Assembly: GCA_964390795.1 (NCBI GenBank)
Contig: CAYMLQ010000334.1
Span: 1-6,753, forward strand
DNA from: CAYMLQ01 sp964390795
GTDB taxonomy: Bacteria > Verrucomicrobiota > Kiritimatiellia > RFP12 > UBA1067
Direction: 5' to 3'
DNA: 6,753 nucleotides
Of the stretch, positions 1 to 5,962 are shown piece by piece. Positions within the stretch are counted from its first letter, which is position 1. Every line of letters starts with the position of its first letter. A program made the translations under genes and the position numbers. A model generated the notes under the pieces. That model was not told where the DNA came from. It ran no database searches and saw only the letters and a list, made by a program, of their open reading frames with translations.

Positions 1-18
1 CTCCTCTTCATAGCTCAT
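1..18 (-). CDS. Start of a seventh operon gene, cut by the window edge
   Basis: On the minus strand an ATG at 18-16 opens a frame reading M-S-Y-E-E-E to the window edge. A strong ribosome binding site, GGAGG (complement of 26-30), lies 7 nt before it, and the preceding DUF1848 gene stops at 38, leaving a 19-nt gap. The spacing and the binding site match the other genes of this operon, so this is very probably the next cotranscribed gene. Six codons are too few to assign any function. Confidence 0.6.
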
Positions 19-37
19 AAGTTAGCCTCCGAATGCA

Positions 38-1042
38 CTACATACTCGCTTGTTTCAGTCGTGTACTATAGTTATGTAGGGCAGATTTTTGGCTCGCGTT
101 AGCATAACAATACACGCACAGATGTGGGCATGTATTGTACTCGCCGATATCCTTACTGACCATGCAACCACACGCTTCCCTCTGCCCGACGTCTTTTAGC
201 GACTTACGCTTTTTCACCGGCTGCGTTCCAAAGAGGTCAGCCTGTGTAGGCTCCACGCCTACGCCAATTAACTCCATTAAGCACTTGTCCTGTTTGAAGT
301 GACTGGCGATCAGACGGTCATCGACACACCGGTTATGCTCAACGCCGTACGACGCCAGATCAACCTTTTCTGCGCACGTACCAAGTTTCAGCCCCCAGCG
401 CTGATTAAGTTCGGCAATCCCATTGGCGAACTCATGCATCTCCTCGACACTGAACTCGCGGGCCTTGACTCCTGCGCTGGCAAGGTTCTTGGCCACCTTC
501 GCGTACGCAGAGATATCGCCAAAGCTAAACACCAATCGCGAGGTATACGGTGCCACCGCATTCCCGACGTTCTCGGCTTTCTTCAGCAAGTCTGTCACTG
601 AAAGCGTCTCAGTCAGGAGCAGCGGATCAAACCGCCAGATCACGCGCTCTTTCCCTACGCGCTTTGAAAGCGTGATGAAGGTCTCTATGCGGCTCTCAAC
701 AGATGGAACGCCGGGCTCCAACCGCTCTGCATCATAGTCATTCAATGTGAACTGGAAATAGTAGTTGAGACCTCGGTCATCAAAGAACCCTAATTTGTCG
801 AGCATCGGCTTGGGATTCTTGGTCCAGAAGACAAATAGCCGCGCCTTTTCAAAGCTCACATACAGCGGCACCCCGTTAAACGGGTTGGTCCACTTGACAA
901 AGCCTTCCTTCACGCGATTGACGAGCCAATCGGAATAGAAGGCGGGAATGTCAGTCGAACGGCTGGCAGAGATGATGATCGGGGCTTGAGCGTCCCGCTC
1001 AACGCCATCAACGACGATTTTGACTATATTCCAAATAGCCAT
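38..1042 (-). CDS. DUF1848 family protein with radical-SAM-type Cys motif
   Basis: A 334-aa protein recognisable as DUF1848. Near the N terminus is ISASRSTDIPAFYSDWL (24-40), followed by WTNPFN (51-56), VFWTKNPKPML (71-81), the YYFQFTLNDY stretch (94-103) and VIWRFDP (134-140), all hallmarks of the family. The C terminus carries C291-x-C293 and then C305-P-H-L-C309-V-Y-C312, a CxxxCxxC arrangement like the iron-sulfur cluster motif of radical SAM enzymes, close to a DIGEYNTC segment. The substrate and reaction of DUF1848 proteins are not known to me. The length is normal for the family and no key residue looks lost. The ATG at 1042 has AGGAG 4 nt upstream, overlapping the stop of the preceding Lon/CARF gene (7-nt gap), so the two are translationally close. 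In this operon it may modify a nucleic acid, nucleotide or peptide; that is inference. The family assignment is firm, the role is not. Confidence 0.9.
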   Translation of the reverse strand: MAIWNIVKIVVDGVERDAQAPIIISASRSTDIPAFYSDWLVNRVKEGFVKWTNPFNGVPLYVSFEKARLFVFWTKNPKPMLDKLGFFDDRGLNYYFQFTLNDYDAERLEPGVPSVESRIETFITLSKRVGKERVIWRFDPLLLTETLSVTDLLKKAENVGNAVAPYTSRLVFSFGDISAYAKVAKNLASAGVKAREFSVEEMHEFANGIAELNQRWGLKLGTCAEKVDLASYGVEHNRCVDDRLIASHFKQDKCLMELIGVGVEPTQADLFGTQPVKKRKSLKDVGQREACGCMVSKDIGEYNTCPHLCVYCYANASQKSALHNYSTRLKQASM

Positions 1043-1049
1043 ACTACTC

Positions 1050-2420
1050 CTATATCGATGGCACCGAAATGTCGGGTTGACACGGTCTGCGCACCGTTCC
1101 CGATAAGTGCTGTCTGGGCACCAGTCTGCTCACCTGCAGAGCGTGACGTTCATACCAGACCTTCACGTACGGTTTATCGGTAGCATTCTGGTAAACGAGC
1201 GTATAGCCGAAGTGCCTGGCCTGCGCCTCAACGGCACTCTGCACCAGCCATGTTCCGCCGGAGACGTTGAACAACACGAGACTATCGGGCGGGTGAGCGG
1301 CGAAATACTCCCGCACGGCTTTACCGGCCTTCTCCATGTCACACTCCGGCAAGCGGGCCTGCACATGTACCACAGTCCGAGGCAGCAGTTTGCGCAAGGT
1401 TCCGCACACTGCATCGAGATCACCCGACTCCTCCAGCGGCCACAGATGCAGTTCTTTGACCCGCACCTGTTTCAGGGCGGCAAACAGGCTTCCAGTGTCT
1501 GGACCGACTAACGCGTGCATGGCCGCAACCTCGACCGGCCACAGCTCGCTGTCACGGCGCCTGGCCACACCGCCCTTGACCGCGTCCAGCGCCTGGCCAA
1601 GTGCCCCGACCGGCGTGTACAGCACGTCCGGCACCCCGCACGCTTTCGCTTCCCTCACGAAACGCTCCGCGCTTGCGTCCGGCACCAGCCAGCGCCGCCG
1701 GCTGTCGAGTCCGCACAGGGGCTTGTTCTTGACGCCCACACCCATGACCCGGCCAGTGCGGTTGACCTCACCTGTGATCAGCCACTCCGAGGCGAGACGT
1801 ATCCGATATTCCAGATCGCCTTCAAGTAACGCGTCCATGGCCATGCGCGCCGCAAGGTGCCACGACTTGCCCGTGACAACGCAGCCGTGGCCTTCTCCGG
1901 TCTCAGCATAAAGGCGGATTCGCTGCTGCTCGGCGTCCGCCAGGACATCCTCGGAACCCTCCAACTTGAGAGGCTGCGCAGGCGGCAAGTCGCCCTCGCG
2001 GGCCGCGCCGAACGCCCAGACGCGGCCGATACGTGGTATTTTTCCACTCATTGGGAAGAGTGCGGCGGCGGAGGGGTAGCCTTTCATCACGCCATACGCG
2101 GGCATCTCGTCACCTCCGGGCTTGGCGTCGTCCGACAAATAGCCGGTAAACGGTGGATTGTCGACTCGGTACTCGGGCTCGAAGAGCATCGCCTCGGCAG
2201 CCAGTGCGTTTCGCCAGACCGCACCACGGCTGTTCGGCTCGAGCGGAGGCAACGCACACTCGGGGTCACACAAACAAGAGGCCATCTCACCAAAATGAGT
2301 CATGGCACTTGCCGGAAACGATCTCGCGTCGTTCGCGGCAAGAGCCCAACACATACCGTCGAATAGAAAGGGGTCTCGCATGACTGAACCTGCCCGTATC
2401 CCAATGTGCCCGGCTGTCAC
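1050..2420 (-). CDS. Lon-type protease domain fused to a CARF-like sensor domain
   Basis: A 456-aa soluble protein in three parts. Residues 1-130 are unrecognised and hold a Cys cluster (C49, C51, C55, near H42). Residues about 165-285 resemble the Lon protease domain: VVTGKSWHLAARMA aligns with the Lon GPSAG nucleophile region (Ser186), and LITGEVNRTGRVMGVGVKNK aligns with Lon TGEITLRGxVLPIGGLKEK (Lys231). The Ser-to-Lys distance is 45, against 43 in E. coli Lon. No AAA+ ATPase is present. Residues about 305-425 look like a CARF Rossmann-type domain: a strand ELHLWPLE, a DLDAVCGTLRKLL helix and LVLFNVSGGT (381-390), matching the N-x-T/S-G-G-T motif of CARF/DUF1887 proteins. The likely role is a protease switched on by a cyclic oligonucleotide; the ligand and target are inferred only. 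The GTG start at 2420 overlaps the upstream TGA by 4 nt; an ATG at 2381 has no good ribosome binding site. Confidence 0.72.
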   Translation of the reverse strand: MTAGHIGIRAGSVMRDPFLFDGMCWALAANDARSFPASAMTHFGEMASCLCDPECALPPLEPNSRGAVWRNALAAEAMLFEPEYRVDNPPFTGYLSDDAKPGGDEMPAYGVMKGYPSAAALFPMSGKIPRIGRVWAFGAAREGDLPPAQPLKLEGSEDVLADAEQQRIRLYAETGEGHGCVVTGKSWHLAARMAMDALLEGDLEYRIRLASEWLITGEVNRTGRVMGVGVKNKPLCGLDSRRRWLVPDASAERFVREAKACGVPDVLYTPVGALGQALDAVKGGVARRRDSELWPVEVAAMHALVGPDTGSLFAALKQVRVKELHLWPLEESGDLDAVCGTLRKLLPRTVVHVQARLPECDMEKAGKAVREYFAAHPPDSLVLFNVSGGTWLVQSAVEAQARHFGYTLVYQNATDKPYVKVWYERHALQVSRLVPRQHLSGTVRRPCQPDISVPSI

Positions 2421-3325
2421 TCGAGATCCTGCGCCGGAAGCCCGTTGATGCAGGCCCGAATCGTCTCAGAACTGAAGCGCAAAGTCGCCCCGACGCGCTT
2501 GATCGCGCCGAGCAGATCGCTGCCGACCGACACGATCTCGCCACCCCGCTCGCTGAAAATGTTGAATGCCGCGAACCCGGAACTTTCGTCAAGTTGCGCA
2601 TAGCCGTACACGATACTCCGGCCGTCCCCATGCTGCCTCACAGCCAACCGCTCGTGGCCCATCTCCACAGGCATCAAGATCCGCGCATCGGACAACAACG
2701 TCCACTCGCTTGGCGAAATCAGAACGGGGCACCCCCCGTTGAGAACCACAACGCCCGAGTCCGGCTTACGCTGCTTATCGGCATCTAAGCACTCGGGCGT
2801 CAACCTGGCAAGGCAGGCCTGAATGAGCTTCTCGGGCGCGTCCGCCCGGCAGCCTCCGCACGCGTCGATAAATAGCTTGGCGTGTTTCTTCAGGCTGTCC
2901 GCGATCTTTCCTTCCGAAACTAACAATTCGCCGCCCAGCTCATCCGCTAAAGAACTGGCCTGTCCCTCCAAGCCTTCACGTACGCCGTAGAGCAGCACAC
3001 GTCCGTCCGCGTGCTTTCTCAGGCAGACGTGGAGCGTACAAACCATCCAGACGAAGCGCTCGCTTCTCTCCAGCGACTCGCCGGTTTCCGGGTCGAGATC
3101 GTATTCAACGGGCGCCTCAAGCGTCGCTATGATCGCCGACATCAGACTGCCGTCCTTAATTCTCGGATCGACGCGGAAAATGGGCATCCGCACTTCCGTC
3201 AGGATCGGCCAGTTCACCTCGTTGATCCGAACCGGACGATCCGTCAGACGAAGCGTCAGTTTTCGCTCCGCAGCCGCCTGAACCGTCTCGCTGCCGAGCG
3301 TCTTCTCCCTCTCCTCTGCACTCAT
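2417..3325 (-). CDS. Unrecognised 302-aa protein with an internal duplication
   Basis: I do not recognise this family. It has no signal peptide or membrane segment. Two regions look like copies of one unit. Copy one has LRKHADGRVLLYG (102-114), GGELLVSEGKIADSLKKHAK (131-150) and PEKLIQACLARLTPECLD (164-181). Copy two has VRQHGDGRSIVYG (229-241), GGEIVSVGSDLLGAIKRVG (261-279) and SETIRACINGLPAQDLE (286-302). The shared order is xRxHxDGRxxxYG, GGE, then a helix ending in a Leu-Pro/Leu-Thr turn. Residues 1-90 are outside the repeat. The ATG at 3325 has AGGAGA 6-7 nt upstream, and the stop overlaps the GTG of the Lon/CARF gene by 4 nt, indicating translational coupling and probably comparable amounts of both proteins. 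A partner, adaptor or substrate of the protease is a reasonable guess, without direct evidence. Confidence 0.75.
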   Translation of the reverse strand: MSAEEREKTLGSETVQAAAERKLTLRLTDRPVRINEVNWPILTEVRMPIFRVDPRIKDGSLMSAIIATLEAPVEYDLDPETGESLERSERFVWMVCTLHVCLRKHADGRVLLYGVREGLEGQASSLADELGGELLVSEGKIADSLKKHAKLFIDACGGCRADAPEKLIQACLARLTPECLDADKQRKPDSGVVVLNGGCPVLISPSEWTLLSDARILMPVEMGHERLAVRQHGDGRSIVYGYAQLDESSGFAAFNIFSERGGEIVSVGSDLLGAIKRVGATLRFSSETIRACINGLPAQDLE

Positions 3326-3337
3326 GTCGTTCTCCTT

Positions 3338-3359
3338 GTGAAGGTCTTCGTGCCTTCAC
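3338..3359 (-). promoter_or_regulatory. Hairpin immediately before a ribosome binding site
   Basis: On the minus strand GTGAAGG pairs with CCTTCAC across an 8-nt loop, a perfect 7-bp stem, and the AAGGAG ribosome binding site of the 302-aa gene begins within 1-2 nt of the stem. It lies in the only sizeable gap (84 nt) of the operon. No U-tract follows, so it is not an intrinsic terminator. It could tune translation, protect an mRNA end or mark a processing site. Confidence 0.4.
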
Positions 3360-3409
3360 CCACCTAAAGTGTCAGCAGCGCCTGGTTTCCACTCAGGAAT
3401 GAAAATATC

Positions 3410-4462
3410 CTATAAAGACCGGATGACAATCCAGAGGCCCGAATCGGCCAGCAGTCGCTTAAAGGCGGCTCGCGTCGCCGCTTTGAAGCTGACCACTGAG
3501 CCGTCACCGAAGGTCGAGCCTTGCGCCGCGAGCGGCTTGTTGGCATCCCGTGAGTAGATGCAGGCCGGCAGCCCCGGCAGCAGCCCCGCCGCGACCGCCT
3601 TGTCAATGCGCCAGGCAACTGTCAGGCTGGCGGCATGCGCTTCGCGCCTCGCCTCTCCCGTCACGCTCGCGCCATCTGCAGCCAGAATGACCACCTCCGC
3701 GTAGACGCCCCCGCTGCCGGACGCGAGTCGCTCCCGCGCGGGGAAGATGTGCGCCCCGGCGCCAAACGCGAACGTACCTTCCTGAGTGAAACAGGCCGGA
3801 CTTTTTACCAACCGCTCCGTGTGCTGAACGAGCGTAAACAGGCTTCCGCGCAGCCGTTCGAACACGGCCAACTCCTCGCGCTGGTAGGCGAGCCGTTCAT
3901 CCTCGGGATTCAAGATGGCGAGCCCGGTCTGCTCGCGTAATGCGCCCTGCGGCCAAGAGCCGTCGATCGCGTGCTTGTACAGGCGGCGCGCCTGTTCCAA
4001 CTGGCTTTCTGTAAGGTGGCCCGTTCTCCAGCTTTGAGCCAAATCCTTGGTCGCGATTGGCTGGGCGTTCCAGAACTGCAGCACCCTGAGCGGTTCGACC
4101 GTCAAACCCGTCAGCCACTCGTCCTTGCAGGCAGGCACGCTGTACGGGGAGAAGGGAACAACGACCGAGGTGAAGTTGTCGCGCACATATAGAACAGCGA
4201 CATAGAGGAACCGGCACGGGTCGGGCGTGTCCGACATTCGCAGCAGACGAATATCCCCTGCGCAGACATCCCTGTCAAAGGGTCTACTGTCAAACCCGAT
4301 AAGGGTTGTGCCATTTTCGGCAACCTTCATCTGCTCTTGCACCGCCTGAGTCTCGCGCAGTTCGAGATCCAGTTTTCTCTCCAAGCGCCACCGCAACAGG
4401 AACCGCTTGCGCGTATCAGACACTTCTGCCAGCTTGAAGGGCGGAATCGTTGACTTGGCCAT
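3410..4462 (-). CDS. 350-aa protein with a possible MazF/PemK-like barrel
   Basis: Not confidently assignable to a family. Residues 68-150 read like a PemK/MazF-type small beta barrel: AGDIRLL (68-74), FLYVAVLYV (85-93), VVVPFSPYSVPA (100-111), EWLTGLTVEPLRVLQFWNAQ (115-134), then DLAQSWRTGHL (140-150), which matches the order of strands and the closing G-x-L of that fold. This is a pattern-level guess. Residues 15-48 are a charged, probably helical stretch rich in Arg, Lys and Glu. The C-terminal half (about 185-350) is unassigned. The ATG at 4462 was chosen because GAGGAG sits about 7 nt upstream; an in-frame start at 4504 would overlap the previous gene. The gap to the upstream stop is 10 nt. 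If the operon works like CalpL/T/S, this protein or the 144-aa one would be the cleaved MazF-like inhibitor. Fragments of a homologous gene lie upstream at 5963-6263. Confidence 0.75.
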   Translation of the reverse strand: MAKSTIPPFKLAEVSDTRKRFLLRWRLERKLDLELRETQAVQEQMKVAENGTTLIGFDSRPFDRDVCAGDIRLLRMSDTPDPCRFLYVAVLYVRDNFTSVVVPFSPYSVPACKDEWLTGLTVEPLRVLQFWNAQPIATKDLAQSWRTGHLTESQLEQARRLYKHAIDGSWPQGALREQTGLAILNPEDERLAYQREELAVFERLRGSLFTLVQHTERLVKSPACFTQEGTFAFGAGAHIFPARERLASGSGGVYAEVVILAADGASVTGEARREAHAASLTVAWRIDKAVAAGLLPGLPACIYSRDANKPLAAQGSTFGDGSVVSFKAATRAAFKRLLADSGLWIVIRSL

Positions 4463-4557
4463 AGCACACTCCTCACTGACGGGCATCGAGCCCCGCCGTC
4501 TCAATAAAGAGTCTCACGTTCTGATTTTCCACCGCTTCGAGCCATTCTGCGCAGATT
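4448..4557. repeat. Intact copy of a 110-nt segment repeated at 6154-6263
   Basis: This stretch spans the 3' end of the 298-aa gene, the 10-nt gap and the first codons of the 350-aa gene. It is matched base for base by 6154-6263 in the same orientation (offset 1706) with 5 differences in 110 positions and no gaps. Confidence 0.95.
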
Positions 4558-5369
4558 TTTTTCAAATGCGGAAGCAGGCGTCGCGTCATGTAGGCCCTTT
4601 GCCCAGGCCCAAGGCAGTCCGGCCCCCAGTCAAGGGCGTCTAAGAGATCAAAGACCGCTTTTCTCTCGTTATACAATTGCGATTGTTTGCAGTCGGCCAA
4701 CCCAGAATCGAGCAAGGCCTTCATATCCCAGACATTGCACAAGAAGCAGACAAGGAGTAGCCGTCGCACAGACCGTTTGGAACCGTCCAGAGACTGCCAG
4801 ACCTCCCGGGCTTGGTGTGCCGCCGCCCTTTCAATAGCCTCATCCTCTTCTTCCGTGCCAGGTTCTGTATAGACGCCATCCAGTTGGGACTGACAGTCAT
4901 CCAACTCTTCATCCGTGGGATTCCGCGCCCTCGTGACCACGTATTTCTTGTGTCCGGTTTCGGCGTCCGTCTTCTGCACGATGTCGAAGCCTTCATCCGC
5001 AAGAATCCAGCGGGCAATTTCGCGCTGTATCTTCAGGGACAAAACGGCCTCGAAATGCTTCTGATCGCCGCACCCTTCAACAAGCCGGTCTTTGTAGGCC
5101 TTTCCGACACGCTCCGGCTTCCCGGATGTTCCGGCATACAGGTATTGTTCGACCCTAAGCCACGCGCCGCGCATGTTCCAGCCGTCGGGGTCGCAATACA
5201 GGCTTGCCGTCTCGGGACTGTACCGACGCAGGGCATTTCCAAGGCGGTTACGCCCGAACGACACCAACTGGCTGACCGTTGTCTCGCTACGACAGTTCTC
5301 GATGGAGCAGGCAGCCTTCCATTCTTGCCAGCTAGCGGCATCAACCGCGCACATCTGATCCTTGGCCAT
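4473..5369 (-). CDS. 298-aa possible sigma-70-like protein
   Basis: No firm family match. The layout resembles a divergent sigma-70 family protein. Residues 34-78 (SQLVSFGRNRLGNALRRY, then a Trp-rich segment to VEQYL) could be region 2, and VGKAYKDRL (88-96) is reminiscent of the segment where sigma-like proteins place a conserved Lys-Tyr/Phe. Residues 185-245 (QAREVWQSLDGSKRSVRRL, LLVCFLCNVWDMKALLDSGL, then CKQSQLYNERKAVFDLLDAL) follow the spacing of a region 4 helix-turn-helix. Between them lies an acidic linker (152-182). This is inference from helix pattern, not a clear motif. The ATG at 5369 is preferred over GTG at 5378 because GGAGGGGG lies at proper distance before the ATG but too close to the GTG. 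It starts 2 nt after the 144-aa gene stops. It would serve as the transcription factor in a Calp-like cascade. Otherwise it is simply a conserved hypothetical. Confidence 0.72.
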   Translation of the reverse strand: MAKDQMCAVDAASWQEWKAACSIENCRSETTVSQLVSFGRNRLGNALRRYSPETASLYCDPDGWNMRGAWLRVEQYLYAGTSGKPERVGKAYKDRLVEGCGDQKHFEAVLSLKIQREIARWILADEGFDIVQKTDAETGHKKYVVTRARNPTDEELDDCQSQLDGVYTEPGTEEEDEAIERAAAHQAREVWQSLDGSKRSVRRLLLVCFLCNVWDMKALLDSGLADCKQSQLYNERKAVFDLLDALDWGPDCLGPGQRAYMTRRLLPHLKKICAEWLEAVENQNVRLFIETAGLDARQ

Positions 5370-5371
5370 GG

Positions 5372-5806
5372 CTACCACCCCCTCCGGGCACAGAGCCCCT
5401 GCATTGCTACCATTTCATCCGTGTCAAGCCTTGGCTTCTCGGCCGCAACTATGCGCCTGCTTTGCCACAACTCATAGAGGGCCATCGGCACAGGGTCTAG
5501 TCCGCCGAACCACGTGGTATGCGCCGTGCCGTAGACATCCCGCACCGGAACAGTCACAATGGATGGGTTCCTGGACTTGCCGCTCGTTCCATGCAGCAAA
5601 GGAACCGGACCCAGCGTCGCGTTGTGCTTCCGAAGCGAACAGCCGGGATGGCTCTTGCGATCACTCTTCACGTAGGCGACACCCAAGGCCCCGATCCAGA
5701 CCGCTTCGTCGACTTTGAAAAGCGTTCCAAAACCAAAGTCAAGGCAAGTCGCGAAAACCGCCTGCCAACGACGCGCCATCGCCTCTTCCATGCTCAGAAC
5801 ACTCAT
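5372..5806 (-). CDS. 144-aa first gene of the operon, possible MazF/PemK-like
   Basis: A 144-aa protein without signal peptide or membrane segment. Residues about 36-120 have a run of short strands that could be a PemK/MazF-like barrel: WIGALGVAYV, SHPGCSLR, LGPVPLLHGTSG, SIVTVPVRD and TTWFGGLDPVPM. The HP followed by a V-P-L-x-x-x-T-S strand is typical of that fold, but no catalytic residue can be assigned and the call is tentative. The ATG at 5806 is preceded by GGAGGGGG with good spacing. The frame is open further upstream to an ATG at 5890, but that start lacks a ribosome binding site and would overlap the probable promoter. The gene ends 2 nt before the next start, so it opens the operon. 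The three proteins it leads into are all uncharacterised. Confidence 0.65.
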   Translation of the reverse strand: MSVLSMEEAMARRWQAVFATCLDFGFGTLFKVDEAVWIGALGVAYVKSDRKSHPGCSLRKHNATLGPVPLLHGTSGKSRNPSIVTVPVRDVYGTAHTTWFGGLDPVPMALYELWQSRRIVAAEKPRLDTDEMVAMQGLCARRGW

Positions 5807-5864
5807 GGTTCCCCCTCCAATCCGTGTGCTCAAAAAAAACACCAGTCCGTTAATAGTATTGACC

Positions 5865-5898
5865 ATCAAAACTCTTGTATTAACATACATCTTTTGAT
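5865..5898. repeat. Inverted repeat flanking the putative -10 element
   Basis: ATCAAAA at 5865-5871 and TTTTGAT at 5892-5898 are perfect 7-nt inverted arms 20 nt apart. The predicted -10 of the operon (5882-5887) lies between them. The centre-to-centre distance of 27 nt is compatible with a dimeric repressor site, but in an AT-rich stretch such arms can arise by chance. Confidence 0.3.
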
Positions 5899-5910
5899 TA
5901 TCGACATCAA
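5882..5910 (-). promoter_or_regulatory. Candidate sigma-70-type promoter of the operon
   Basis: Reading the minus strand, TTGATG (complement of 5905-5910) is followed after exactly 17 nt by TATGTT (complement of 5882-5887). Transcription would begin about 70 nt before the ATG at 5806, in the most AT-rich part of the window. The 5' leader would contain a run of eight U (5832-5839). Confidence 0.4.
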
Positions 5911-5962
5911 GCCATCCAGCAATTCTATTTTGGCTAAGAAGCGCCTCACGGTGCCACTTCCA

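Noticed and set aside
1107..2366. Several plus-strand open frames of 130-190 codons opposite the Lon/CARF gene
   Set aside because: They are Arg/Ser/Pro-rich, typical of antisense reading of GC-rich coding DNA, and have no family features.
5372..5890. Longer 172-aa form of the first operon gene, starting at 5890
   Set aside because: No ribosome binding site, overlap with the candidate promoter, and AT-rich non-coding-like sequence before 5806, where an ATG has a strong GGAGGGGG.
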